A stretch of DNA of 21,071 nt from Planctomycetaceae bacterium (GCA_031287585.1 JAITST010000323.1:1-21071), one strand, 5' to 3'; counted from the first letter of the stretch, positions 1 through 8,377 are shown. Notes: a model not told the origin generated them from the sequence alone. Numbers and translations are program-made.

Positions 1-1932
1 TAGGTTACAAAACTCAATCGCACCGTACCACGTCACGTTTTCCACCGGACATCTCGGGTTCTCCGTTACTAAACTTGGATTGTATTCGCAAACCGCCTGA
101 AACTCCGATTGCATTACAGGATAAACTCCAAGCAAGAACGAACGTGTTATGCTGACACGGTGTTGCGGACGTTCGTTGTTTCTGATAAACTCGTCCGACT
201 CGTGCGACCCCATATAAAACTTTCCGCTCGGAATCCGCCGAAACTTCATACCGCCTTGCGTTGTTACCGTTGTCAACTTCTCAATCTTCTCTTGCAAACT
301 TCTCGCTTCAGGGTCTTGTGCCTTCAATTCAAGATAACGCTGTACACAAGAGAGTAACGTGCTATACTGTTTCGTCGAAATCGCGTTCCGTATTTCACGT
401 ATCAACGATTCAACTTCGGTAATACACTCACCAGCGTCTGCGTGCATTTTCCTCATCTCTTCGTCGAGCAACTGGGCGGGAATCTTCTCGATAATCGCCT
501 GAACACGGTCATACTTTTGAGCGTCAAATGTCGCCTTCGCCTGTGTCTTAACCTGCTCAATGTACGCGCGCAAATCGCGGCGTTCCTTCTGCACAATCGG
601 AATCATCGACTTCGCCCACTCGCGATAATTGAAGAAGTCTGGGTGTACCATCAACGACATCATCTTCAAAATCGGCAACGCCTTGTCGTGACCACACGCC
701 TTCCGCAATCCCATCACATACTGTTGTTGCTGAATCAAACCAGCAACCGTTTTCTGTTTCAACGCTGCAACATCCGCGCCGCACGCACGGCACTTTGGCA
801 ACCAGAACGGATTCAGTGCGTTACAATTCAAACACGGTTCTTCATACGGACGATTACACTTCGGACACGCTCGCAACTGACCAGAGACCGGCGTTTTACA
901 TTGCGGACAAACTGCGTTGACATTGTTTTGGACTACTGACGAATCAGGTGCAGCGGCTCGCGGTTGAGCAGACGACACCGCAGGGGCGGCTTGTGACGCG
1001 GCTGGTTTTGATAGTTCATCAGTAAATAATGTTGGTTTCGCAACTTTAACCGCATCAAGCAATGCCGCGCGGAAATCATCAATGGTCGCGAAACGGTCAT
1101 CAGGATTTTCCGCCAACGCACGAACGAGCGGGTCACGAATTTCCTGATGCAAACGCTGCGGGTCAAACTTATCCGGCGTGAGACCAGTCGCGGCATAAAC
1201 GGCAGTAGCCGCTAACGCCCAAATGTCGCAACGGGCATCGAATTGGCTGCCTCGCTGTTCCGGTGCGAGAAATTCGTTGTTACCAGCGGCGGCGATTTGT
1301 TCAGGCGAGAAAATGGTCGGATTGAAAAGTCCGGCAGCGTCAATGTCGCAAAGTAACGCCGAATCTGTTCCGACTAGAAAAACGTTTGTCGGTTTGATTG
1401 CCCCGTGAACCAAACCTAATTGATGAATTTCCGCAATAATCGCTGCGATTACCGCGAAACGTTTCGACAGTTCAAACGGACGCATCAACTTTCCGCCAAC
1501 AACCCACTCGTTCAGACTTTTGTTATTACCGGTAGTTTCGCGTGCGAACCAACACCAGCCGCCGCCTGAACCGTATTGAAGCGGTTTGAGAAAGAGACGA
1601 GATGTTATATTCTCCTGAACGGTGATGGCTTTGTTGAATCTTGAAAAGCCGCCGTCGCCGAGAGTATCAAGTGAAATACGTTTGAGTAAAAGTTTTTTCT
1701 TGCGAGCGCGGTCGAACACGTTCCATGTTTCGCTGACAGAAGTTTTAGCGAGTTGCTCTTTGAGAGTCCACGATTCAGGAATATCGCCAACGCCGGATAT
1801 TTTACCGGAATCGGTAGTCTGACTTTCGACAATTCGATTGGCATTAGTCGCGTCACCGTCAGATGTAGCCGCATCCGAACCGGTCACGTCCGGCACAATC
1901 GCAGAATTGTCAATCTGGTTGGTCTCGCTCAT
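1..1932 (-). CDS. Pseudokinase / zinc-ribbon / FGE-sulfatase-like fusion protein (3' end outside window)
   Basis: The reading frame is open from ATG at 1932 to the window edge (644 residues, no stop), so the C-terminus is missing. Residues about 50-310 resemble a Ser/Thr protein kinase: a Lys in KLLLKRIS, HGAIKPTN at 176-183, EFLAPEQ and DIWALA. The catalytic Asp of the HxD motif is Ala178, and the DFG position reads DID (196-198), so catalysis is doubtful. A Pro/Ala-rich linker follows, then paired CxxC knuckles from Cys342 (CPQC, CPKC, CLNC, CRAC), typical of double zinc ribbons. After a helical stretch, residues from about 560 (MKFRRIPSGKFYMGS, then NERPQHRV) start an FGE-sulfatase/SUMF1-like domain, which is cut off. 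Kinase-FGE fusions are known in Planctomycetota. Whether the FGE part is catalytic cannot be judged, since its active-site Cys would lie beyond the edge. It is transcribed in the same direction as mutS, 272 bp downstream of it. Confidence 0.88.
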   Translation of the reverse strand, partial: MSETNQIDNSAIVPDVTGSDAATSDGDATNANRIVESQTTDSGKISGVGDIPESWTLKEQLAKTSVSETWNVFDRARKKKLLLKRISLDTLGDGGFSRFNKAITVQENITSRLFLKPLQYGSGGGWCWFARETTGNNKSLNEWVVGGKLMRPFELSKRFAVIAAIIAEIHQLGLVHGAIKPTNVFLVGTDSALLCDIDAAGLFNPTIFSPEQIAAAGNNEFLAPEQRGSQFDARCDIWALAATAVYAATGLTPDKFDPQRLHQEIRDPLVRALAENPDDRFATIDDFRAALLDAVKVAKPTLFTDELSKPAASQAAPAVSSAQPRAAAPDSSVVQNNVNAVCPQCKTPVSGQLRACPKCNRPYEEPCLNCNALNPFWLPKCRACGADVAALKQKTVAGLIQQQQYVMGLRKACGHDKALPILKMMSLMVHPDFFNYREWAKSMIPIVQKERRDLRAYIEQVKTQAKATFDAQKYDRVQAIIEKIPAQLLDEEMRKMHADAGECITEVESLIREIRNAISTKQYSTLLSCVQRYLELKAQDPEARSLQEKIEKLTTVTTQGGMKFRRIPSGKFYMGSHESDEFIRNNERPQHRVSITRSFLLGVYPVMQSEFQAVCEYNPSLVTENPRCPVENVTWYGAIEFCNL

Positions 1933-2204
1933 ATTTTATAATTTAACGGTGAGTGGGATACACGGTAAAAACGAAAAAAATACCGTCCCAATATCATAAC
2001 TCTTTGCCGTACACGATTACAACTCTGTAAATGCAGAAATTAGATTTTGTACAATTATTAGGTTACGATTAGACGGATTATACCAGTGAAGACAGATTAT
2101 AACAAAAATTTTTACAACGGCAAGAAGAGCAGATTAGGGGCTGGTAACTATTGGGAACATCCGTGTTCCACATTTTGTCTTCGCGGCGATAAACTCATTC
2201 CGAT

Positions 2205-4991
2205 TTACAACATCCGCTTCCATTTTTCCAACAACTCCTTCATCTCATTCGCTTTAAGTTTTTCAACATTCAATGTCCGTAATTCTTCCACTACCGGATG
2301 GTCATTTGGTCCAAAGAGCGAAAATTGTATATTTCCAACCCGTTTCGTTTCAACTACACGTCCCGACGTAACGTTATGCTGCGGATGTTCGTTGTGCGTA
2401 CTTTCTAACTCATCCAGTATCTCGTTCGCACGTTGAATAATACACTTTGGTACACCCGCCAGCCGCGCAACGTGAATACCATAACTCTTATCCGCCGCAC
2501 CCTTAACAATCTTGTACAAGAACGCAATGTCATCATCGTTATCACGTACCGCGACATTCAAGTTACCTATGTTACTCATTGACTCTTCGAGGTCAGTCAA
2601 CTCGTGATAATGCGTCGCAAAAAATGTCCGGCACCCAATCGCGTCGTGCAGATATTCTACTACTGCCCACGCCAACGAAACTCCATCGTATGTACTCGTT
2701 CCGCGTCCAATTTCGTCAAGAATAACCAAACTTCGCGATGTTGCCGTATTTAGAATCCGTGCTGTTTCAGTCATCTCAACCATAAATGTACTCTGCCCGC
2801 GAGCAAGTTCGTCACTGGCACCTACACGAGCAAAAATCCGGTCAGCAATCCCAAGCGTTGCCTCACGGGCAGGGATAAAACTACCTATCTGTCCCATCAA
2901 AGACAACAACGCAATTTGGCGGATAAATGTACTTTTACCTGCCATATTCGGTCCTGTTATCAACTGAATAGCACAACAATTAGAACCGCCAACATCATCA
3001 CTCTTTGTGACAACTTCATTGTTGCTAGTTTCATCCGACGGAATGAGTGTATCGTCAACGGTGTTAACTCCGCATGCGTCACAATTAACATCGTTCGGGA
3101 CAAAAGCCCGTCCTGTTTCAATTACATCAAGAACCGGATGCCGTCCGTCAACAATATGCAGCACCGGTTCGCTCACCATCTTCGGTTTACAGTAATCGCG
3201 TTCCGACGCAATCTTCGCGAGGTTTGTAAGTACGTCAAGAAAACTAAACGCCGCCGCAGTCTTACTCATCACTCCACGCAACGCCAGCGTTTGCTTAATC
3301 AAATCCTCGAATATCGAAAACTCTATCGCACAACTCCGTTCGTCAGCCGTCAAAACTTTTTCCTCATACTCCTTCAACTCCGGCGTTATGTAACGTTCTG
3401 CACCCTTGATAGTTTGCTTACGAATGTACGTTGGCGGAATCTTATCACTGTTCACGTTAGAAATCTCAATGTAATAACCGAACACGCGATTATAACTAAC
3501 TTTAAGTCGTGGAATACCAGTCCGCTCCGTCTCCTGTGCCTGATACGACGCAATCCATTCCTTTCCGCCCTGCCGTAAACGCCGCATCTCGTCGAGTTCC
3601 GCGTTGAAACCGCTCCGAATAAAATTACCCTCACGCGGATTCAACGCACAATCTTCCGCCATCGCCGCGTTAAGTGTTTCACGCAACTCTGTACACGGGT
3701 CAACAGAATCTCGCAGGGAGACAAGCAGTGGCGATGTCAAATCCTTCATCGAGCCGATAAACGACGGAATAATAGACAACGTTTTCCCGACATTAACAAG
3801 GTCACGCGGCGTACCGCGTCCCTGAACAATCCGCGTAATAAGCCGTTCGAGGTCGTAAACTTTCTTCAACTGTTCACGTATCGTAAGCGTAACACGGTCA
3901 CGCGAAAAGAGTTCTTCAATCGCGTTCTGACGTGCTTCGATTTCAGAGATAACAGTAAGCGGCTGGTTCACCCAATCGGCAAGCAAACGCGCACCCATTG
4001 ACGTAACACATCTGTCAAGCACTCCCAACAACGATGCCTCACGATTACCGTCACGAATCGTTCGGCTAATCTCAAGACTGCGCCGGCTCGCTTCATCGAT
4101 TTCGAGTTGCCGACCTGTTCGGTATGGATGTAACGAATCAAGTTGAGCAAGCGATTGCTTCTGTGTTTCGTTAAGATAATCAAGAATAGCACCAGCCGCG
4201 CGAAGTCCCGGCAAATCTTCGTTACCGCTGCTGAATCCGAATCCTTCAAGTGTGAGTGTCTTGAAATGACGCTGTAAATTTTGCAACGCGGTTGCAGTAC
4301 CAAACGCCCATTCCGGTCGCGTTGTTCGCATTACTTTTTCTGCCTGAACAAGTTCACCGAACAAATGTTTGTAACCTTCGGGAATAATCAATTCCGACGG
4401 TGATAACCTCGCAAGTTGGTCAACGAGTTGATACTGCGGTAACGTTGCGGCGTAAAACTGACCGGTAGAAACTTCAACCCAAGCCAACCCGCAAAGATTC
4501 TTTTTATCGTCGCTGTCGTTACCGCCGCCGTTGTTGTAACTGTTGTCAATTTTGTTACTGTTCTCTTGACCGGACGACGGCACCCAAGCCGCGAGAAAAT
4601 TACTTTCACGCGGGTCAAGCAACTCCTCTTCGGTAACTGTACCGGGTGAAATTATACGTGTTATCTCACGTTTTACGAGTCCTTTTGTGACAAGTTTCGG
4701 GTCTTCCATCTGGTCGCAGACTGCGACACGATGTCCCGCACGAATAAGTCTCCCGACATACATATCGAGTTGATGATGCGGAAAACCAGCCATAGGCATA
4801 GCGTTTGGTCCCTTGTCACGACTGGTCAATGCCAAGCCGAGTATGGGAGCGGCGGTAAGAGCATCATCTTGAAACATTTCGTAAAAATCCCCCATACGAA
4901 AAAACAAAACCGCATCGCCGCAAACTAATTTTGCGTCGTTGTACTGTTTCATCATAGGGGTAGTTTTAACAATAATAGATTTTTCTTCCAT
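2205..4991 (-). CDS. mutS: DNA mismatch repair protein MutS
   Basis: MutS recognises base mismatches and small loops and starts methyl-directed-type mismatch repair with MutL. The 928-residue product begins with the usual TPMMKQY segment. Its mismatch-reading Phe-x-Glu is at F36-Y37-E38, the same numbering as E. coli MutS. The connector, lever and clamp domains are continuous. The ATPase domain has Walker A GPNMAGKST at 680-688, Walker B LVILDEIGRGTSTYDG and the FFATHYHELT segment. The C-terminus ends KANEMKELLEKWKRML. It is slightly longer than typical (about 850-880), mainly because of two hydrophilic inserts: Asn/Ser/Gly/Asp-rich residues at about 137-163, and residues at about 632-668 just ahead of Walker A. 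No Shine-Dalgarno is visible before ATG 4991. A hairpin at 2154-2169 (stem GGAACA/TGTTCC) lies just past the stop but has no U-tract, so it is a weak terminator candidate. Confidence 0.98.
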   Translation of the reverse strand: MEEKSIIVKTTPMMKQYNDAKLVCGDAVLFFRMGDFYEMFQDDALTAAPILGLALTSRDKGPNAMPMAGFPHHQLDMYVGRLIRAGHRVAVCDQMEDPKLVTKGLVKREITRIISPGTVTEEELLDPRESNFLAAWVPSSGQENSNKIDNSYNNGGGNDSDDKKNLCGLAWVEVSTGQFYAATLPQYQLVDQLARLSPSELIIPEGYKHLFGELVQAEKVMRTTRPEWAFGTATALQNLQRHFKTLTLEGFGFSSGNEDLPGLRAAGAILDYLNETQKQSLAQLDSLHPYRTGRQLEIDEASRRSLEISRTIRDGNREASLLGVLDRCVTSMGARLLADWVNQPLTVISEIEARQNAIEELFSRDRVTLTIREQLKKVYDLERLITRIVQGRGTPRDLVNVGKTLSIIPSFIGSMKDLTSPLLVSLRDSVDPCTELRETLNAAMAEDCALNPREGNFIRSGFNAELDEMRRLRQGGKEWIASYQAQETERTGIPRLKVSYNRVFGYYIEISNVNSDKIPPTYIRKQTIKGAERYITPELKEYEEKVLTADERSCAIEFSIFEDLIKQTLALRGVMSKTAAAFSFLDVLTNLAKIASERDYCKPKMVSEPVLHIVDGRHPVLDVIETGRAFVPNDVNCDACGVNTVDDTLIPSDETSNNEVVTKSDDVGGSNCCAIQLITGPNMAGKSTFIRQIALLSLMGQIGSFIPAREATLGIADRIFARVGASDELARGQSTFMVEMTETARILNTATSRSLVILDEIGRGTSTYDGVSLAWAVVEYLHDAIGCRTFFATHYHELTDLEESMSNIGNLNVAVRDNDDDIAFLYKIVKGAADKSYGIHVARLAGVPKCIIQRANEILDELESTHNEHPQHNVTSGRVVETKRVGNIQFSLFGPNDHPVVEELRTLNVEKLKANEMKELLEKWKRML

Positions 4992-5012
4992 GGTGTTAAA
5001 AGCAGATAGGAA

Positions 5013-5042
5013 TATGTAATGCGTAATTTACAATTATGGCAA
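5013..5042 (-). promoter_or_regulatory. Possible mutS promoter
   Basis: On the minus strand TTGCCA (5037-5042) is followed after 17 bases by TTACAT (5014-5019; TACATA with an 18-base spacer). This would place transcription start roughly 15-20 bases ahead of the mutS ATG. It is a pattern match only, in AT-rich DNA. Confidence 0.25.
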
Positions 5043-5095
5043 CTAATAAAAATAAAAGCTTCGTCCATTTCGCTCAGTAAGTTACTATACTTGCC

Positions 5096-5119
5096 ACGAT
5101 TGAAAATTGTATAACATAT
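5096..5119 (+). repeat. Half-copy of the TTGAAAATTGT dispersed repeat
   Basis: This 24-base unit, with core TTGAAAATTGT at 5100-5110, matches 5977-6000 at 20 of 24 positions in the same orientation. The two copies bracket the DUF1080 gene. A further partial copy starts at 12761, and an inverted copy of the core lies at 6067-6078. Confidence 0.55.
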
Positions 5120-5120
5120 C

Positions 5121-5909
5121 TTACTTCGCTCCTTCGTAATAAGGTTCACGCGTTCTTTCGGGTTTGAAATTCGTGTCAGGAATCTCGCGAACCCAGATAT
5201 TACGATACTTCACCGGATTTCCATGATCCTGTAACATAATCGGACCCTTATCCGGTATCGGAGTGTAGGTTGGCGGTATGTGCCACGCCGTTTCACCTTC
5301 GAGGTCAAACGCATTCACTACCAATACACCGTTTTGAACAACAGTCAATCTGGCAGGTCGTTCAACTTCAACAACCTTACCGTCCTCGACTTTCAATTTA
5401 GGTTTGTTAAAAAATATATCGTAAGTTTGCCATTCACCCGGTTTTTTACAAGCGTTGACAAGCGGAGGACGTTGTTTATAAATTGCGGCACATTGACCGT
5501 CGAAATATGTCTCGTCTTCGTATGAATCAAGAACCTGCACTTCATACTTTCCGCCGAAAAACAAAATACCGCTATTACCGCGACCTTGTCCTTTACCCTT
5601 TGCGGGTGTAGGTGTCATAAACTCAATGTGCAACTGCACGCTGCCAAATTTTTGTTTGGTATTAACGCTGCCGCCGCCGGTAATAGTGACAGCACCATCT
5701 TCAACTTTCCACTTCTGATGACTCCACGCATCCATATTCTTACCATCAAACAAAATGATAGCGTCTGATGGGGCATCACTAACAGCAGCACCCGGAGTAA
5801 CAACAACCGGTTTCTCCCACGGAATCCCGCTGCGCCAATCCTGCGCTGAAACCGAAGCAGAGTAACAAATCGAACCCAACAAAAAACATGCAAAAAACCA
5901 TCGTCGCAT
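5121..5909 (-). CDS. Secreted DUF1080 (3-keto-disaccharide hydrolase-type) protein
   Basis: This 262-residue protein has a DUF1080 fold (concanavalin/LamG-like jelly roll). Some members of this family act as 3-keto-glycoside hydrolases on oxidised sugars. Family signatures include IILFDGKNMDAW near the start of the mature domain, GNSGILFFGGKYEVQVLDSY, the W-T-Y-D-I-F strand, and a C-terminal GPIMLQDHGNPVKYRNIWVRE. These match the usual ending in which the domain closes on a His-Gly and N/R-I-W strand. The N-terminus MRRWFFACFLLGSICYSASVSA is a clear Sec signal with probable cleavage before QDW, so the protein is exported. An upstream in-frame start at 5978 exists, but ATG 5909 is chosen because a strong AGAAGGAG lies 7 bases ahead and the signal peptide begins there. 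The substrate is unknown. The gene is flanked by direct copies of a short repeat. Confidence 0.93.
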   Translation of the reverse strand: MRRWFFACFLLGSICYSASVSAQDWRSGIPWEKPVVVTPGAAVSDAPSDAIILFDGKNMDAWSHQKWKVEDGAVTITGGGSVNTKQKFGSVQLHIEFMTPTPAKGKGQGRGNSGILFFGGKYEVQVLDSYEDETYFDGQCAAIYKQRPPLVNACKKPGEWQTYDIFFNKPKLKVEDGKVVEVERPARLTVVQNGVLVVNAFDLEGETAWHIPPTYTPIPDKGPIMLQDHGNPVKYRNIWVREIPDTNFKPERTREPYYEGAK

Positions 5910-5916
5910 AACTAAA

Positions 5917-5924
5917 CTCCTTCT
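5917..5924 (-). promoter_or_regulatory. Shine-Dalgarno site of the DUF1080 gene
   Basis: AGAAGGAG on the minus strand lies 7 bases before ATG 5909. It decides the start, excluding the 23-residue upstream extension. It is one of only two strong SD sites seen in the window. Confidence 0.8.
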
Positions 5925-5976
5925 AAAAAAGAGTGGCTGAAAAAAGTGAAAACAAACTAATACTACATTATTTTTC

Positions 5977-6083
5977 ACGGTTGAAAATTGTGCTACATAT
6001 AACAGGCAGTAACGAAGCGGCTAGTTAAATTTTGCTGGTACGCAGTTACCGCCCACTATAACAACTACAATTTTCAATCATGT
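5977..6083. repeat. Imperfect foldback (palindromic) element upstream of the DUF1080 gene
   Basis: Two nested pairs of arms are in register. TTGAAAATTGT (5981-5991) faces ACAATTTTCAA (6067-6077), an exact 11-base pair. GGCAGTAAC (6005-6013) faces GTTACCGCC (6045-6053), 8 of 9. The spacing between inner and outer arms is 13 bases on both sides, which favours one palindromic element over chance repeats. It lies about 70 bases ahead of the DUF1080 start and contains no ORF. Confidence 0.55.
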
Positions 6084-6395
6084 ACGGTATAACTATCCAT
6101 GAACACTTACGGTTTGGGAACCGATTTTTCTTCTCGTCCTAAAACGCAAAGGCGAAGCCGACACGTTTTTTTAGTGTTATCTTCGCCTCAACGCTTTCAG
6201 AGTGTAGGATACATACCCATACCTTGAGCACAAGCAACTATAATACCAATTACCCGTAGTAAAAAAAGTTATTGCAAAAAATTTATTTATTCCATAATAT
6301 TTAAGGGGAAATTGTGGAATTGCACTTTCCAAAAATTCAAAATAGTAAATATGCGTAAAATGCGGACTTATAAAATGGTGTTATACTATAAGTTG

Positions 6396-6487
6396 TTCTT
6401 TGCTTTTTCAGCAAAGAAGCATTATAATTCACTGCAAAAATGTACAAAATGCATGTATTGCAGTTTGTTAGGATGACATTTTTGTCA
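6396..6487. other. Cluster of three consecutive hairpins (possible structured RNA)
   Basis: In 92 bases there are three stems. The first is TTCTTTGCT/AGCAAAGAA (6396-6404 / 6410-6418), a perfect 9 bp stem with a 5-base loop. The second is ACTGCAA/TTGCAGT (6431-6437 / 6458-6464), enclosing TACA/TGTA (6443-6446 / 6454-6457). The third is TGACA/TGTCA (6474-6478 / 6483-6487) with a TTTT loop. None has a typical terminator U-tract directly behind it. A structured small RNA, a leader element or decayed repeat DNA are all possible. Confidence 0.35.
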
Positions 6488-6597
6488 CAGTTATTTGGAA
6501 TGTTCAGTTATGTAGGTTAGTGTAAAAAACTCAATTTCAGTAACACACCCACAAACACAATACAATATGTGTGAGGACTATACATTAGGTTAGTTTC

Positions 6598-6606
6598 TGG
6601 TATAAT
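6598..6606 (+). promoter_or_regulatory. Extended -10 promoter, probably for dprA
   Basis: TGG followed by a perfect TATAAT (6601-6606) forms an extended -10 (TGn-TATAAT). No good -35 hexamer is visible, which is usual for this promoter type. Transcription would begin near 6613 and leave a leader of about 95 bases. Confidence 0.45.
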
Positions 6607-6707
6607 GGAGCGTTTTGTGAAAATCACGCAGTGTTTCCTGACAGATAAACCGTCTCACGACGCGAATTATTTTTCGTCGCGTCCTTCGCGTTAAAAAATA
6701 TATTACT

Positions 6708-7916
6708 ATGACTCTCGAATCCTCCAAACAAACCGCCGCCGTTTATCGTCAATACGCTCCGGATGAACTTATCGACGAACTTACGTTGTGGATGGTTAGC
6801 GGTGTTGGTAGTAAACTTACACAGCAATTATTGAGACGGTTTGGTGATGTTCGGTCTGTACTTGCCGCGTCGGTTGACGAGTTGCAAACTGTTAGCGGTA
6901 TCGGTAGTAAACTTGCAACCAACATTTCACAAGCGGCTGTAACCTGTAATCCAGAAAAACTCATCGAGCAGTGCCGTGACGAAAAAATTCTGATACTGTC
7001 GATAAACGACTCACGTTATCCAGAGCAACTCCGTTCGATTGATGACCCGCCGCCGGTGCTGTTTGTCAAGGGAACGTTGCAGCCGTCGGACGCTTCGGCG
7101 GTTGCGATTGTTGGTACACGTAACGCATCGGACTACGGACGAAGTCAGACACGGCGGCTCGCGAAGAATTTGGCGCAGAGCGGTTTTACAATTGTGAGCG
7201 GTCTAGCATACGGAATTGACGGCGAAGCACATCGCGGGGCATTGGAGGTGAACGGGCGAACGATTGCGGTTTTCGGAAACGGATTGTTGCACATTTTCCC
7301 ACCAGAACACAAAGAATTGGCGGACGAAATTGCCAATCACGGTGCGTTAGTTAGTGAGTACGCACCGTCGCGAACGCCGGACAAGGGTTTGTTCCCTCAG
7401 CGTAACCGTATTGTTAGCGGTTTGTCGTTAGGCGTGTTGGTCGTTGAAGCACCGCGTGAGAGCGGTGCGTTGATAACGGCAACGGCAGCGACAAAACAAG
7501 GACGCAAAATCTTCGCGGTACCCGGACAGGTTGATAATGAATTCTCGCGGGGCTGTCATCAGTTGATACGAAGCGGTGCAGTGCTGGTGGAAACGGTAGA
7601 TGATTTGTTAGAACAGTTGGGCAATGCAGTCAGAACAGTTCAAACAACAAATGAAACTGAAACAAAAGTTATCATCGCTGCCGAAACAATCAAACCAAGA
7701 GAGAACGTAACAAAGTTGCTAACACCAGCCGAACTAAAACTAAACGAAACAGAAACAAAGATACTAACACAAATAAACACAACCCCTACATTGATTGACG
7801 ATATAATATCCGAAACCAACTTGCCGCCGCACCAAGTCCTGACAACAATAACAATGTTGGAAATCCGAAGAATAATAAAACGAGCAGAATCGAATACGGT
7901 GATACGGGTAAGATGA
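6708..7916 (+). CDS. dprA: DNA-processing protein DprA
   Basis: DprA binds incoming single-stranded DNA in natural transformation and loads RecA onto it. The 402-residue protein has all three expected parts. A helix-hairpin-helix pair lies at about 28-75 (repeated SGVGSKL and SGIGSKL). The Rossmann-like DNA_processg_A domain covers about 105-305 (AIVGTRNASDYGR, TIVSGLAYGIDGEAHRGAL, FPQRNRIVSGLS, ESGALITA, FAVPGQVDNEFSRGCHQLI). The C-terminal winged helix (about 340-400) is of the DprA/DML1 type. The linker to the winged helix is AT-rich and contains NETETK twice. ATG 6708 is the natural start, although no Shine-Dalgarno precedes it. It is expressed alone and divergently from the DUF1080 gene. 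No other competence gene is in the window, so competence itself is not shown. Confidence 0.97.
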   Translation: MTLESSKQTAAVYRQYAPDELIDELTLWMVSGVGSKLTQQLLRRFGDVRSVLAASVDELQTVSGIGSKLATNISQAAVTCNPEKLIEQCRDEKILILSINDSRYPEQLRSIDDPPPVLFVKGTLQPSDASAVAIVGTRNASDYGRSQTRRLAKNLAQSGFTIVSGLAYGIDGEAHRGALEVNGRTIAVFGNGLLHIFPPEHKELADEIANHGALVSEYAPSRTPDKGLFPQRNRIVSGLSLGVLVVEAPRESGALITATAATKQGRKIFAVPGQVDNEFSRGCHQLIRSGAVLVETVDDLLEQLGNAVRTVQTTNETETKVIIAAETIKPRENVTKLLTPAELKLNETETKILTQINTTPTLIDDIISETNLPPHQVLTTITMLEIRRIIKRAESNTVIRVR

Positions 7917-8012
7917 CGAAACCTGATTTACTGATTACGTTACAACTCTTCAACATCGTTAAAAAGTTCACAATGTTTGGATAGATATTGATGGAAGTAA
8001 TTTGGGTGTGTT

Positions 8013-8336
8013 CTAAACTCGTTGGATAATGCAATTCCACCCCAAAAACCAGAAGTTGATGACAATTCCGACACAGATTTTGTGCATATGCTCCGTCTTC
8101 GAAAATCGCCCCCCTCTCCTCACCAATCGGCTACACCAAGTTCGTAACGATAAATACTTACGTTCAATCTGCTGCGAGTTTTTTTTCGACACAACCAAAG
8201 TGTCCGAATCAAAACGCTCATAGTAAGCATAGTTACCGTCCGTATAGACATTGCCGATTAAATTAACCACCGCTTTCGCGATGGTTTTCGATTTTTTTTT
8301 CTCGGATAGAGACGCGATAAATCGTCGTCTCCACAT
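8013..8336 (-). pseudogene. IS1-family transposase remnant (C-terminal half)
   Basis: The 107-codon frame resembles the catalytic C-terminal half of IS1 InsB-type DDE transposases. It has TIAKAVVNLIGNVYTDGNY (the second catalytic Asp region, YTDG), followed by VVSKKNSQQIERKYLSLRT, SRLVRRGGRFSKTEHMHK and IGxxIN-like VGIVINFWF. The Q-x-IER-x-x-L-x-LR and FSK-x-x-x-x-H signatures are characteristic. The N-terminal half with the zinc finger and first Asp is absent, because the match starts about 40 bases from the end of ilvB. A run of nine A's (minus strand, near 8291-8299) is a possible frameshift site. No terminal inverted repeats were recognised. The protein is unlikely to be active. Confidence 0.72.
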
Positions 8337-8377
8337 TACCGTCTGTTACAAACCGCCATACGAATAATCACGCTTCA

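Larger units (their letters stand above)
6084..6707. other. Gene-free AT-rich intergenic region
   Basis: No credible coding frame was found on either strand. The region holds an interrupted hairpin (AGGCGAAG 6150-6157 / CTTCGCCT 6181-6188, with an inner ACAC/GTGT pair and a T-rich loop). It also holds a cluster of three hairpins (6396-6487), an extended -10 promoter (6598-6606) and a short GC-rich inverted repeat (GACGCGA 6659-6665 / TCGCGTC 6677-6683) just ahead of dprA. The divergent DUF1080 and dprA genes presumably take their promoters from here. Confidence 0.6.

Noticed and set aside
442..939. 165-codon plus-strand ORF opposite the kinase-like gene
   Set aside because: The minus strand carries a continuous 644-residue frame with clear zinc-ribbon and kinase motifs. 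The plus product is an Arg/Leu-rich antisense artefact.
2916..3578. 220-codon plus-strand ORF inside mutS
   Set aside because: It is antisense to conserved MutS core and ATPase sequence and has no family-like features.
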